Below are positions 1-8,366 of a stretch of 64,000 nucleotides of DNA, piece by piece (the stretch's first letter is position 1; every line of letters begins with the position of its first letter). The notes beneath the pieces are model-generated. The model saw nothing but the letters and a program-made list of their open reading frames with translations, made no database searches and was not told the DNA's origin. Source of the DNA: CAIYYO01 sp049299895 (GTDB lineage: Archaea; Altiarchaeota; Altiarchaeia; IMC4; QMZM01); assembly GCA_049299895.1 (NCBI GenBank), contig JBAQYF010000023.1, positions 49,889 through 113,888 on the forward strand. The letters run 5' to 3'. The translations under genes were made by a program, and so were the position numbers.

Positions 1-1
1 G

Positions 2-493
2 GGAGGATCCTGCAGGGGGGAATGCAGCAGAACGGGAATAGAGGCATACAGCGGATTCGACTGCCCCGGGGAGGGGCCTGTCTGCTGCTGCGTGAAAGCC
101 GGGACGATCGTCAACCCGGGAGAAGAAGGCTCAGCCTGCCTGCACTCCAGCGAATGCAATGAGGGACTGTATTGCAGCGGGGGCGCAATCGACATATTCG
201 AGCGGGGCAGATGCAAAAAGAAGCTTCCGCTGTTCGGCTCATGCGACTCGAAAGAGGAGATAGACCGCAATCAGAATCTTATCTGCGATTCGGACACTAT
301 CTGTTACGAAGGAGATGCCAGGGAGGGATTCGATCCGAAGACATGCGCTCCGAGGAAATGCAACTGGGTGTACACCGGCGCAATATGCTGCACTGCGAGC
401 CAGGAATGCGGCACGCCAAGAGAACAGCCGGGTCTGGCGATACTCGACTGCCCGGGCAGTTGCTGCAACGAGTGCACGGACAAGACGCCGTAA
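2..493 (+). CDS. Cysteine-rich secreted protein, 3' part
   Basis: The reading frame is open back to the left edge, so this is the C-terminal part of a longer gene; the GTG at 92 is only an internal codon. At least 163 residues remain. They are very rich in Cys, with spaced pairs and singles (CPGEGPVCCC near the start, CPGSCCNEC near the end) and small Gly/Ser/Asp-rich segments between them. Such spacing is typical of disulfide-stabilised extracytoplasmic repeats. No membrane anchor is seen in the visible part. The family was not recognised. The next gene is convergent, 7 nt away. Confidence 0.6.
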   Translation, partial: GGSCRGECSRTGIEAYSGFDCPGEGPVCCCVKAGTIVNPGEEGSACLHSSECNEGLYCSGGAIDIFERGRCKKKLPLFGSCDSKEEIDRNQNLICDSDTICYEGDAREGFDPKTCAPRKCNWVYTGAICCTASQECGTPREQPGLAILDCPGSCCNECTDKTP

Positions 494-500
494 AAAGAGA

Positions 501-1763
501 TTATTTGGCCTCAGGGGAAAGCAGGGTCAGCGCGTAGTCGTCTGTCAGATACGTCTTTGCCGCCTCTCTTATCTCTTCCTTTGTTATCTTCAGTATGTGT
601 TTTTCTTTTTCCCGGAAGTCGTAGGGTATCTTGTATATCTCGGTCTCCAGCAGCATCGCCGCCCTGTCGGTTATCCGCTCCAGCGAGTCGTCGTATTTTG
701 AGAGCATCAGGGTCTTTGTCCCGTTGAATTCCCGGTCTGATACGAGATTCTTTTTCAGGTCGTCGTATATGCCGAGGATCGCTTCCTGCGCTTCATCCAG
801 GCGCTTCGGATCGAATCCTTCTACGTGGGTGAGGAACATCCCCTCGGTATCAAGCGGGTAGTAGAAGCTTCCCACGCCGTATCCTATGCCTCTTTTGTCC
901 CGGAGTTCCTGGTACAGCCGGGACGACAGGCCTTCCGAGAGGAGGCTTGAGAGCATCTCCAGGACGTACGTATCTTTGCAGTCGTATCCCGGGACCTTGT
1001 ATCCCATGCACAGATAGACTTGCGAGATGTCTTTTCTTTCTTCGATCGTTTTGCGTTTCCGGTTCGTGAGGTCCGCTGCGGGGTCCCTTGATGGCAGTTT
1101 CTTTTCTTCGAGCGATCCGAACAGGTCTTTTACTTTGGCTGTCAGGTCTTTTTCATCGTATTTTCCGACAGCCGTTATCACCGTGTTGTTCGGGGCGTAG
1201 TATTTTTGCTTGAATTCTTCCAGGTCTTCTTTTGCGACAGAGCCCATGGTGTCGACGGTCCCTTCTATCTTCTTTTCAAGGGGCGTTCCCTCGAATAGTT
1301 TCGGTATGAACAATCCGGTCAGGGAATAGCGGTCCGGCGAGTTGATGAAGTTCTCTATCTCGGTGAGTATGACCTGGCGTTCTGTCGCGAATTCCTCTTC
1401 TTTATAGGAGTAGTTCGTCGCAGCCTCGTATATCACTTCGACCGCCGTGTTCAGGTGCTCGGACGGGGATTTTGCGGTAAAGGCGGTGTATTTCCAGGTG
1501 GTGTAAGCGTTTATCACCGTCCCGGAGTATTCCAGGTCTTCGGCGATGCTCCTCGCGTTCCTGTATTTATTGCTCTTGAACAGCAGGTGCTCGTTGAAAT
1601 GGCTTCCCCCGTTCACTTTTTTGCTTTCGTCTACAGAGCCTACGCGCACGCCTGCGAGCAATGCCGCTTTCTTTGTGTTGGGCGTCTTCTCCAAAAGGAG
1701 TACGAGGCCGTTGTCGAGTTCGACCCTTTTGATACCTTTTAGTTCCACTTTCAGAAAAAACAT
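501..1763 (-). CDS. M16 family zinc peptidase (insulinase/PqqL-like)
   Basis: A single-chain M16 metalloprotease of 420 residues, the usual size of the small M16B type that works as a dimer. The inverted zinc motif HFNEH lies at residues 55-59. The third ligand is probably the Glu near 135, in the helix following ATERQVIL. The C-terminal half has the second M16 fold, including the RLYQELRDKRGIGYGVGSF segment that normally contacts substrate. There is no signal peptide, so a cytosolic role in peptide degradation is likely. The start is 15 nt after the stop of the MBL-fold gene on the same strand, suggesting co-transcription. The physiological substrate cannot be told from sequence. Confidence 0.85.
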   Translation of the reverse strand: MFFLKVELKGIKRVELDNGLVLLLEKTPNTKKAALLAGVRVGSVDESKKVNGGSHFNEHLLFKSNKYRNARSIAEDLEYSGTVINAYTTWKYTAFTAKSPSEHLNTAVEVIYEAATNYSYKEEEFATERQVILTEIENFINSPDRYSLTGLFIPKLFEGTPLEKKIEGTVDTMGSVAKEDLEEFKQKYYAPNNTVITAVGKYDEKDLTAKVKDLFGSLEEKKLPSRDPAADLTNRKRKTIEERKDISQVYLCMGYKVPGYDCKDTYVLEMLSSLLSEGLSSRLYQELRDKRGIGYGVGSFYYPLDTEGMFLTHVEGFDPKRLDEAQEAILGIYDDLKKNLVSDREFNGTKTLMLSKYDDSLERITDRAAMLLETEIYKIPYDFREKEKHILKITKEEIREAAKTYLTDDYALTLLSPEAK

Positions 1764-1778
1764 TCGATTACAGGATGA

Positions 1779-2570
1779 TTAATAGCTGCCGAGCCTGGAC
1801 TGCGAAACTTTCGCGGGCATGGACTCGACGAGGGAATCAAGGTCCAGCTCCATCCCGTCCCTGGCTGCGATCGTCCTTACGCCGGTCTCGTCCTCTATCA
1901 TCTTTGCCTCTTTGGCAGGATCGCAATTCAGCATCGTCATCCCGAAATGCTGAGTTATCGCAACCTCGGGTTTGGCCTCTTTTATTATCGATGCGGCCCC
2001 GCGCGTGTTCAGGTGCGTTTCTATTTCCTTTGATGCCGGGACAATGGTGTTGAGTATGAGCACTTTTGCGCCTTTGTAGTTTCCTGCGAGGTCTTTTGAG
2101 TACGCCGTATCCGAGGAACATATTATCGTCCCGTGTTTTGAGTTGAAGCGGAATCCCACGGCGTCTTCGTGATTCATGGTCGGGAGGCATTCTATTTCCA
2201 GTTCCCCAATCGAGAATTTCTTTTCCGGCTCAGCCACTATCAGTTCAACGAAGCTCTTATGGTAGGATGAGACGTAGTCCAGGGTGCCTTTGTTCAGAAC
2301 CAGCACCCCCCTCTTTGTCCGCATGCCATGAGTCATTGCTTCTACCAGTATCTCGGCGTCGTTGTAGTGGTCTATGTGGTGGTGCGAGACAAGGATCCCG
2401 TCCAGTTTCTGCGGGTCTTTTTTGAATTGCAGCGCCCTTATGAGCGCCCCGGGTCCGGGGTCCAGGGAAATCTTCGATTCCAGATCGAGGAACAGTCCCC
2501 CGGAGTAACGCCTCTGATTTAGGACGACGAATCTTCCGCCGCCGGTCCCGAGGAAAGTAATGGAAGCCAT
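1779..2570 (-). CDS. MBL-fold metallo-hydrolase
   Basis: A metallo-beta-lactamase-fold protein of 263 residues. The N-terminal strand ITFLGTGGGR is typical, and the metal motif HHHIDH lies at residues 63-68. Later metal ligands are likely His in PTMNHEDAVG, Asp in CSSDTAYS and His in ITQHFGMTM near the C-terminus. This pattern resembles the RNase Z / phosphodiesterase-like branch of the superfamily rather than beta-lactamases, so a phosphodiester or related ester substrate is likely. No KH or beta-CASP insertion is present, which argues against a CPSF-type nuclease. It probably heads a two-gene unit with the M16 peptidase downstream. Confidence 0.8.
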   Translation of the reverse strand: MASITFLGTGGGRFVVLNQRRYSGGLFLDLESKISLDPGPGALIRALQFKKDPQKLDGILVSHHHIDHYNDAEILVEAMTHGMRTKRGVLVLNKGTLDYVSSYHKSFVELIVAEPEKKFSIGELEIECLPTMNHEDAVGFRFNSKHGTIICSSDTAYSKDLAGNYKGAKVLILNTIVPASKEIETHLNTRGAASIIKEAKPEVAITQHFGMTMLNCDPAKEAKMIEDETGVRTIAARDGMELDLDSLVESMPAKVSQSRLGSY

Positions 2571-2614
2571 CTAGCGTTAGTTAATTAGGATTAGGGAATA
2601 AATTAGTTACCGGA

Positions 2615-3088
2615 ATGGCAAAATACGACCGGCGCAGGATACTAGGGGCTTTCTCGCTGGCATTGCTCGCAGTGCTCATAGCCCAGAGCTACTACGCCGT
2701 TCCCCTGCACTGGGGGAATATGCCTGCGACCCAATACGTCGCAGACCACGTAAAGGACTTCGAAGGAAAAGAGATATACATAGACGGCACTGTTTCGGAC
2801 GAAACCGGGAACGGCACGGCATTCTACCTAAACACAGTCGCCAGGGGACTGTCTTCCGGGATTGCGGTACGGACGAATGATTCATCCCTTGAGGACGGCC
2901 AGAGCGGAGTAAACGTCCACGGGACGGTCAGGAACGGCGTACTCGAAGCAGACCAGATAAGGGTCTCGCCGATCCCCGGGTACATGGAGTCGTTCTTTAA
3001 TCTCACAGGATTCTTCTTTTTCATATATTTTTCCCTGAAGGAGTGGAAGGTAAAAAAGAAATTCCCATTCATAGAGGAGGCGCCATAG
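2615..3088 (+). CDS. Membrane protein with extracytoplasmic OB-like domain
   Basis: 157 residues. A membrane segment at about 9-28 (ILGAFSLALLAVLIAQSYY) precedes an extracytoplasmic domain of about 90 residues. A second membrane segment (LTGFFFFIYFSLKEW) lies near 131-145, followed by a short Lys-rich cytosolic tail. The middle domain contains FEGKEIYIDGTVSDETGNG and VNVHGTVRNGVLEADQIRV, the strand pattern of an OB-fold nucleic-acid-binding or CcmE-like module. No catalytic motif was found. It ends directly against the next start, so the two are probably translated together. Function unknown. Confidence 0.65.
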   Translation: MAKYDRRRILGAFSLALLAVLIAQSYYAVPLHWGNMPATQYVADHVKDFEGKEIYIDGTVSDETGNGTAFYLNTVARGLSSGIAVRTNDSSLEDGQSGVNVHGTVRNGVLEADQIRVSPIPGYMESFFNLTGFFFFIYFSLKEWKVKKKFPFIEEAP

Positions 3089-3565
3089 ATGCCAAGCCTC
3101 CTTGCACACATATTTCTCGGGATTTTCCTTGCATACGTATTCAGGGTGAAAAAAAAGAGCATGCTGCTCTTTGGAGCCATCCTCCCGGATATAAAGATTT
3201 TTCTTTATTTATTGGCGACGCCTCTATTGGGATTGTCCGCGGCCAATATGTTGATAGTGCCGGTCCATTCGTTATTCGGCTCCCTGCTTCTTGCGTTATT
3301 TTTCGCATCGCTCCTACCGAAGGATGAATATGGAAGAAATCTTTTACTTTTGTGCCTGGGCGCTGCCGCACACTTTACGCTGGATGCGAGTATCTACCCG
3401 TTCTACGGAATAGAACACTATCTCCTTTTGTACCCTCTCTCATGGAGTACATACGGGATCGCAGCAATGGATTACATCTATAGTATAAACATGCTGGGCT
3501 TGTTCTTTCTTGCGGCGGTCATGCTGGCAGACTATATTAAAAGAGGTGAGAGAATAGTATACTAG
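3089..3565 (+). CDS. Membrane-bound metal-dependent hydrolase family protein (DUF457/YdjM-like)
   Basis: 158 residues with four or five hydrophobic helices. Conserved family features are LLAHIFLGIF at the N-terminus, GAILPDIKIFLY, a His in PVHSLFGSLL and AAAHFTLDASIY. These His/Asp residues within membrane helices are the presumed metal ligands of the YdjM/DUF457 integral membrane family. The start codon follows the previous stop immediately, and the following phosphoesterase starts 1 nt after the stop, giving a tight three-gene unit. Members of the family are often assigned as phosphohydrolases of membrane-associated substrates, but the substrate here is unknown. Confidence 0.65.
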   Translation: MPSLLAHIFLGIFLAYVFRVKKKSMLLFGAILPDIKIFLYLLATPLLGLSAANMLIVPVHSLFGSLLLALFFASLLPKDEYGRNLLLLCLGAAAHFTLDASIYPFYGIEHYLLLYPLSWSTYGIAAMDYIYSINMLGLFFLAAVMLADYIKRGERIVY

Positions 3566-3566
3566 C

Positions 3567-4244
3567 ATGAAAATCCTGTGCATAGCTGACATACACGGAG
3601 ACTTGGAAGACGTAAAAAAGGCGGGAAAATATGCCGAAAAAAACGGGATAAAAGATATCCTGATATTAGGGGATTTTCCGGGACACGGAGTATTTCACAA
3701 CATAGTCACGAGCATGGAACAGATACGCATCGTCCTAGAGGAATTAAAAAGTTATAACGTAATGGCCATACCCGGGAACTGCGACCCGCAAAATTCTTCG
3801 GAACTCTTCGAGGAGTATGGAGTGAACCTACACGAAAAAGTCTTGGGAATAGAGGGCGTGAAAATAGTCGGCTTCGGCGGGTCCAACATAACGCCTTTCG
3901 GCACGCCGTCCGAGTACTCGGAAGTCGATATCTATGAAAGGCTGAAGAAACTCATGCCTGAAAATACAGGAAAAACGATCCTTGCGGTCCACTGCCCGCC
4001 TATGGACACCAAATGCGACAAGACCGGAAACGACATGCACGCGGGAAGCAGCGCAATAAAAAGGATCATTGAAGAATACCAGCCGGTTCTTTCCGTCTGC
4101 TCGCACATCCACGAAGCGGGCGGAGCGAAAGACCTGATAGGAAAAACAGTTGTCGCAAACATCGGGCGCATTTCCGAGGGACGCATCGGGATATTAGAGA
4201 TAGGGGAAAATATCGGGATATCCCTCGGGAACATGCAGGAGTAG
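3567..4244 (+). CDS. Calcineurin-like metallophosphoesterase
   Basis: 225 residues with the full set of metallophosphoesterase motifs. These are DIHGD at 8-12, LGDF at 34-37, the PGNCDP block (GNCD at 70-73), a His in AVHCPP, and CSHIHE near residue 180. The size and compact motif spacing fit the YfcE/Rv0805-like small phosphodiesterase group. No signal peptide or membrane helix is present, so a cytosolic enzyme acting on a phosphomonoester or phosphodiester is expected. It is the last gene of a tight unit with two membrane proteins, which may mean a membrane-derived substrate; that is inference. Confidence 0.85.
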   Translation: MKILCIADIHGDLEDVKKAGKYAEKNGIKDILILGDFPGHGVFHNIVTSMEQIRIVLEELKSYNVMAIPGNCDPQNSSELFEEYGVNLHEKVLGIEGVKIVGFGGSNITPFGTPSEYSEVDIYERLKKLMPENTGKTILAVHCPPMDTKCDKTGNDMHAGSSAIKRIIEEYQPVLSVCSHIHEAGGAKDLIGKTVVANIGRISEGRIGILEIGENIGISLGNMQE

Positions 4245-4332
4245 ATAATCGCCCGGGCATTTCTATTTAAATGTGTCTGCTTTAATTATGTAACATCAAC
4301 AAAAAATATGCTATTAAACCAAGAGGCTTAAA

Positions 4333-5568
4333 ATGAGAAAAATCATTTCTTTCACATCCGTTACGCTGGTATTATTGTTTTTCCTCGCAGGAAACGCTGC
4401 CGCAGTCAACATTTATTTTTACCAGGCTAAGACAACAGGAGACTACACAACAGATAAAGAGTATTCAGCCTTCAAGGATAAATTGACAGAGAACGGATAT
4501 GAGATAAACGATCTGCTGGTGGGATTATCCAGGGACTCGCTTGACCAGGTTAATCCGGAACCGGACATCATAGTGATACCCAATCTTGGTTCAGACCTCT
4601 CGGCCGAAGAAACAACCGCGTTATTCGAATTCGTAATAAAAAGTGGGAAGGGGGTTTTCCTGTGCGGAGCGACCCCATCCACAAACAAATTGACTATTCC
4701 ATTAGGCATGATGGCGTCAACAGACCTTTTGGAAGACGATGTGAACAGCGTGAGAGACAGCATAACCGGGCAGATGGTAACAGATAAAACCACATTCTAT
4801 GTAGAGCTTCCCGCCAACCGCCCTGATCCCGTAATAAGCTCGCTTACCCGGGGAGTGAACACATTGGATATTTTCACCGCGGGAGGCATATATGTTTTCG
4901 GGGACTCGAAAGGCGTTGTTTTCGGCGGAGACGCAGTTAATACCCCTAAAGCGCTGACTTTCCCGAAGAAGAGCAACCCACCCCTGGCAGCATACATCCA
5001 ACTCGGCACGGGATGGATATTTTTACTGAGCGACCCGGATATACTGGCAAACAAAAACCTTGATTCTGCAAGATACCGGCATGACAACCTGAAATTCGGA
5101 GTAAATATCATAGACTGGCTTTCCCAGCCGGCAACCGATCCAACCGCATCCGAAGACGAAATAGACAATATAATAAGATCCCTCCGGACGGAGACACTGG
5201 ACCTGAACAGGACTATAGCATACCAGGAAAATGAAAAATCGGCCCTGAATGACAAGATAATAACACTGACCGCTGAAAAAGACAGCCTCTCTGAAAGGAT
5301 AGACACCCTGAGCAAAAACAGTTTCATGGGCTTCAAATACGAAGTATGGGCCATGGGGGTACTATCACTCTGCTTCCTTTTGACAGTTGGGGTAATAATA
5401 AAAAAGAACAAAAAAGTATCCAAACTGGAAAAAGGAGACATGGGATATGAATTCGACGAGAAAGAATTCGGAACAGGGGGAGCGGATAACAGCTTAAAAG
5501 GAGACGGAAAGATAAAGGAAGAAGACATAGAAGAACGACTCAAAGAACTGCAGAAAGGAAGCCAGTAA
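4333..5568 (+). CDS. Signal-peptide and C-terminally anchored surface protein with DUF4350-like domain
   Basis: 411 residues. A signal peptide (residues 1-24) is followed by an extracytoplasmic domain that starts VNIYFYQAKTTGD. Its alternating strand/helix pattern (PDIIVIPNLGSDLS, SGKGVFLCGAT, GTGWIFLLSDPDIL) resembles the glutamine-amidotransferase-like DUF4350 fold without a catalytic Cys-His pair. A coiled coil follows at about 270-330, then a single membrane helix (AMGVLSLCFLLTVGVIIKK), then an acidic/Lys-rich cytosolic tail of about 50 residues. An A/T-rich leader with CTATTTAAATG lies about 65 nt upstream as a likely TATA element. Probably a cell-surface sensor or scaffold; ligand unknown. 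Confidence 0.65.
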   Translation: MRKIISFTSVTLVLLFFLAGNAAAVNIYFYQAKTTGDYTTDKEYSAFKDKLTENGYEINDLLVGLSRDSLDQVNPEPDIIVIPNLGSDLSAEETTALFEFVIKSGKGVFLCGATPSTNKLTIPLGMMASTDLLEDDVNSVRDSITGQMVTDKTTFYVELPANRPDPVISSLTRGVNTLDIFTAGGIYVFGDSKGVVFGGDAVNTPKALTFPKKSNPPLAAYIQLGTGWIFLLSDPDILANKNLDSARYRHDNLKFGVNIIDWLSQPATDPTASEDEIDNIIRSLRTETLDLNRTIAYQENEKSALNDKIITLTAEKDSLSERIDTLSKNSFMGFKYEVWAMGVLSLCFLLTVGVIIKKNKKVSKLEKGDMGYEFDEKEFGTGGADNSLKGDGKIKEEDIEERLKELQKGSQ

Positions 5569-5826
5569 TTTCTTTTTCTATATTTTTCTTTAATTTTAGA
5601 AAGTTTTTATATCAAGAATGATATCCGGGACTGCGTCTTTTTTACTTGGTTGCGGGCGTTTCTAACTGGTCTTGAGAAGCTTCCTTTTTTCCAGATCAAA
5701 AGAGCAGGGTACTCATCATATTCATTTATGCTCCCAGTCTATTAGTCAACGAGAAGGACTTGCCATGATGGATGTCATTAGAACTACAGTATTTTAACCA
5801 ATCAAACAAAATCATCAAAGAAACAG
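5569..5826. other. Intergenic region, no gene seen
   Basis: About 260 nt between two convergent genes. It begins with a T-rich run (TTTCTTTTTCTATATTTTTC) that could end transcription of the upstream surface-protein gene. Short open stretches are present on both strands, but none has a start, ribosome site or recognisable protein pattern. Confidence 0.5.
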
Positions 5827-6174
5827 TTACTTCGACTCGATGGTTATCTTCGTCTCCTTCTTCTTGCTGCGTATCTTCTCCAGGATCTTCTTGAAGTTCT
5901 CATCGGATAACTTCTGTGGGAGCTGGCCTCCCTGGTATAATTGTATAAGAAGTATCTCTATCTGTCTTGCGAATTCCGGAGAAGCTAGGCGGATATTAGA
6001 AAGACGGTCTCTTGCAGCAGGCTCAAGTATCTGGTTTATGATAGTCTTTATCTGGGAAGCTACCTGCTCTTCCTGCATAGCCCTCTGCATCTGCTGGGAG
6101 CCCTGCTGCTGCATTTGATTCTGCATGAGCTCCTGAAGCCTGCGCCTCCGAATCTCCTCCAGATCATCAGCCAT
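5827..6174 (-). CDS. PDCD5-related DNA-binding protein
   Basis: 115 residues, the usual length of the archaeal PDCD5/TFAR19 family. The family signature is clear: an N-terminal helix EEIRRRRLQELMQNQMQ, a Gln-rich segment, the core QILEPAARDRLSNIRLASPE with the adjoining FARQIEILLIQLYQGG, and a basic C-terminus. Archaeal homologues are small double-stranded DNA-binding proteins. It is the last gene of the translation operon and starts 40 nt after eS19, an arrangement seen repeatedly in archaea, where eS19 and PDCD5 are neighbours. Confidence 0.93.
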   Translation of the reverse strand: MADDLEEIRRRRLQELMQNQMQQQGSQQMQRAMQEEQVASQIKTIINQILEPAARDRLSNIRLASPEFARQIEILLIQLYQGGQLPQKLSDENFKKILEKIRSKKKETKITIESK

Positions 6175-6214
6175 TTTTTTTTTAGAATATACCCCCTGAA
6201 GTGGCCCTAAGGGC

Positions 6215-6643
6215 TCATTTCTTCAGGATATTCCCTGCTATTTTGTCCAGATACGACTGGCCCTTAGAGGTAACGCGTCTGCCACACTGGCCTTTGGTTA
6301 CGACTTTCTCGGTAAAGCCTAGCTTGTCGAAGTCCTGTAATATAACCCTAACGTTCTTCCCGCCCGCTTTGCGGAAGGCGGAAGGCTTTACTCCGCGGTT
6401 CTCTGTGCTGCCGTATGCAACCCTCAGGCTCTGCACGCCGACCGGGCCGTTGATGTACACCTTCCTCAGAACTGAGGCTGCCCTGTGGAACCACCAATCA
6501 GGGTTCTCGGGTATCCGCTCCACATGGGCCCCGGTCTTGACATATTCAGCCCAATCGGGTTTCTTGATTTTTACGTTCTCTTTTAAGTCTTTTGCAGCGG
6601 CCGGAATCAGGTCGCCTGGGGAAACTTCATAAACTGTTGCCAT
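6215..6643 (-). CDS. rps19e: 30S ribosomal protein eS19
   Basis: 142 residues matching ribosomal protein S19e along the full length. Diagnostic segments are TVYEVSPGDLIPAAAKDLKE, NPDWWFHRAASVLRKVYING, GVKPSAFRKAGGKNVR and the C-terminal GRRVTSKGQSYLDKIA. It assembles in the head of the small subunit and is absent from bacteria, so it is a strong archaeal marker. It lies 2 nt downstream of ndk and upstream of the PDCD5 gene on the same strand. Confidence 0.96.
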   Translation of the reverse strand: MATVYEVSPGDLIPAAAKDLKENVKIKKPDWAEYVKTGAHVERIPENPDWWFHRAASVLRKVYINGPVGVQSLRVAYGSTENRGVKPSAFRKAGGKNVRVILQDFDKLGFTEKVVTKGQCGRRVTSKGQSYLDKIAGNILKK

Positions 6644-6645
6644 TT

Positions 6646-7074
6646 TTAGTAATTTACCAAATCCTGTTCATTGAAAAATATAGGTAACTCATAATCCGCG
6701 GACTCCTTTCCGTCGGATGCGTGTATTATGTTCTCCGAAACGACCATGCCATAATCGCCCCTGATGGAGCCCATCTCGGCGTTCAGGGGGTTCGTCGCTC
6801 CGACGACCTTCCTGACCAGTTTGATCGCGTCTTCAGCAGGGAGGTCTATCTCCAGCGCCAAAACCGCGACCGGGCCGGACGTTATGTACTTCATCAGGTC
6901 GTTATAAAAAGGCTTGCCCTTGTGGACGGCATAAAGCCTTTCGGCCTTGTCTTTGCCCATCTGTATGACCCTCAGGCCGGCCAGGCGTATCCCGTATCTT
7001 TCAAAACGGGAAACGATCTCGCCTACAAGGCCTCTCTTGACCCCGTCCGGCTTGATCATCACAAAGGTCCTCAT
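6646..7074 (-). CDS. ndk: Nucleoside diphosphate kinase
   Basis: 142 residues, standard length. It transfers the gamma phosphate between nucleoside triphosphates and diphosphates through a phosphohistidine. The N-terminal TFVMIKPDGVKRGLVGEI and the active-site segment SENIIHASDG, with the catalytic His, are intact, as are GATNPLNAEMGSIRGDYG and the GKPFYNDL loop. Its ATG overlaps the stop of the eL24 gene by 4 nt, so it is translationally coupled to the ribosomal genes, the common archaeal order eL24-ndk. Confidence 0.97.
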   Translation of the reverse strand: MRTFVMIKPDGVKRGLVGEIVSRFERYGIRLAGLRVIQMGKDKAERLYAVHKGKPFYNDLMKYITSGPVAVLALEIDLPAEDAIKLVRKVVGATNPLNAEMGSIRGDYGMVVSENIIHASDGKESADYELPIFFNEQDLVNY

Positions 7075-7403
7075 TTTTTCTTCTTAGGCGCGGTTTTTTT
7101 GACTTCATTGGATTCTTTCGCCTTCTTTACGGGAGCCTTCTTCTCTTCTACAGGGGCTGCTTCTTCTACAGGTTTAACCTTAGGAGCTTCCTCCTTGGCG
7201 ACCGGAGCAGGCATGCCCTTGGTCCTGATGTCCTTCTCCTCCTTGTATGCGACAGTCCACTTGGTCTCACGGGGCTTCCTCCCCAGCTTGTTCATGTTCT
7301 TGTCGCACTTGGAAGAGCAATAATACTGAGCCTTGCCCCTCTTGTTGACGAATATCATCTCGGTTCCGCGGGGGATGTCCTTACCACAAAAGCTGCAATT
7401 CAT
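7071..7403 (-). CDS. rpl24e: 50S ribosomal protein eL24 with Lys/Ala/Pro tail
   Basis: 110 residues. Residues 1-65 form the archaeal L24e zinc-ribbon protein: Cys pairs CSFC near 3-6 and CSSKC near 29-33, with PRGTEMIFVNKRGKAQYYC between them. Archaeal eL24 is usually about 60 residues, so the extra 45-residue tail, made of Lys, Glu, Ala and Pro and ending in a run of Lys, is an unusual extension, probably disordered and rRNA-binding. It lies 4 nt downstream of eS28 and overlaps ndk by 4 nt. Confidence 0.93.
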   Translation of the reverse strand: MNCSFCGKDIPRGTEMIFVNKRGKAQYYCSSKCDKNMNKLGRKPRETKWTVAYKEEKDIRTKGMPAPVAKEEAPKVKPVEEAAPVEEKKAPVKKAKESNEVKKTAPKKKK

Positions 7404-7407
7404 TTTC

Positions 7408-7599
7408 TTACCTCAGGGGCTTTGCCTCTCTCTCAGCTTCGGCCAGGCTCAATATATCTCCTTCGCGGACAGGCGTACGCACGTTCCTGCGTATCACACG
7501 GCCGGACGCGGGACCTTCCAGTATCTTGCACATGACCTGTATGACTTCTCCATAGATACCGGTCCTACCGATTATCTTAACAACTTCAGCAGAAACCAT
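7408..7599 (-). CDS. rps28e: 30S ribosomal protein eS28
   Basis: 63 residues, an OB-fold small-subunit protein. The start AEVVKIIGRTGIYGEVIQVM and the invariant RNVRTPVREGDIL segment are diagnostic. It lies 13 nt downstream of the L7Ae gene and 4 nt upstream of eL24, in the conserved archaeal order L7Ae-eS28-eL24-ndk. Confidence 0.96.
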   Translation of the reverse strand: MVSAEVVKIIGRTGIYGEVIQVMCKILEGPASGRVIRRNVRTPVREGDILSLAEAEREAKPLR

Positions 7600-7612
7600 T
7601 TTTCAAAAAGAA

Positions 7613-7972
7613 TTATTTCTTCGCCTCAGCAATCTTGCTAACAGCTTCAGCGATCAGTTCCTTGGCATTGCCTTCCTCGACGATCGCGCCAGCGGCCGTG
7701 GGGACATGGACACCGACTGCTTCGCCGATATCGGCCCTTGATACGAACAGGTATGGGATCTTCTTCTCCTCGCAGAGCATCGGGATATGCATCACGATCT
7801 CCGGGGGATTCACGTCGTTTCCTATCAAAACGAGTTTTGCGCTTCCGCGCTCGACCGCCTTTGTAACTTCGTTCGTCCCTTTCTTTATCTTCCCGCTGTC
7901 CCTGGCGACCTCAAGAGCCTCCAAGGCCTTATCTGCCACTTCTTTTGGCACTTCAAACTTTACGTAACCCAT
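7613..7972 (-). CDS. rpl7ae: 50S ribosomal protein L7Ae
   Basis: 119 residues. L7Ae binds kink-turns in 23S rRNA, box C/D and H/ACA guide RNAs and RNase P. The RNA-binding signature KKGTNEVTKAVERGSAKLV is intact, as are DVNPPEIVMHIPMLCEEKKIPY and VGVHVPTAAGAIVEEG. It is the first gene of the six-gene unit. A strong AGGAGGT ribosome site lies 6 nt before the ATG. An A/T-rich stretch upstream contains TTTAAG-type TATA sequence (on the opposite strand, around 8030). L7Ae in this position would allow feedback through a leader kink-turn, but no kink-turn could be recognised. Confidence 0.96.
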   Translation of the reverse strand: MGYVKFEVPKEVADKALEALEVARDSGKIKKGTNEVTKAVERGSAKLVLIGNDVNPPEIVMHIPMLCEEKKIPYLFVSRADIGEAVGVHVPTAAGAIVEEGNAKELIAEAVSKIAEAKK

Positions 7973-7978
7973 TTTTTT

Positions 7979-7985
7979 ACCTCCT
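7979..7985 (-). promoter_or_regulatory. Shine-Dalgarno site of the L7Ae operon
   Basis: AGGAGGT, reading on the minus strand, with 6 nt of A/T before the ATG at 7972. It shows that the lineage uses leadered, Shine-Dalgarno-driven initiation for highly expressed genes. Similar sites precede dnaK (AGAGGAG), the BofA-like gene (AGAGGTG) and the gene at 16437 (AGGGAGG). Confidence 0.8.
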
Positions 7986-8129
7986 CATCTAACAAATCAT
8001 CGTCATAGGTATAGATACTACAAATAACGAAAGTTTAAGATTATGGTATTAAGATAATAAATATGGCCTGGAGAGGATAGGTTCGACCAGGGGCTCTCAT
8101 TAGATCTCCAAAGAAACGTATTTCATAAA

Positions 8130-8345
8130 CTACTTTTTCCTTAAAAGCACGATGAATTCGTCATGGCTCAAGGACGCGTCCCTCATTATTTTCCTGAGCA
8201 ATCCGATACCCAAATCCTCTCCTTTATGGAATGGAACAACGGTGGTCCTGCCGTCCTGGTGCCTTAGAAATACGTGGCTGCCTTTCTGCCGGATGATCGA
8301 GAAACCCGCCTTTTCCAGAACTTTAATGACCTTTTCAGGCGGCAA
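8130..8345 (-). CDS. hicA: HicA family mRNA interferase toxin
   Basis: 71 residues, a double-stranded-RNA-binding-like fold. The catalytic His lies in RQKGSHVFLRH, and the family block GRTTVVPFHKGEDLGIGLLRKIMRDA is complete. The reading frame is bounded upstream by a stop overlapping the hicB stop. The only plausible start is TTG at 8345, giving PPEKVIKVLEKAGF, the normal HicA N-terminus. It lies 21 nt downstream of hicB on the same strand. Antitoxin-first order is common for archaeal HicBA pairs. Confidence 0.85.
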   Translation of the reverse strand: MPPEKVIKVLEKAGFSIIRQKGSHVFLRHQDGRTTVVPFHKGEDLGIGLLRKIMRDASLSHDEFIVLLRKK

Positions 8346-8366
8346 GTGGGGTGATCTTTCCGTCCA

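Noticed and set aside
7973..8129. L7Ae-binding kink-turn in the leader of the ribosomal operon
   Set aside because: No tandem G-A pairs flanked by stems could be found in the leader.
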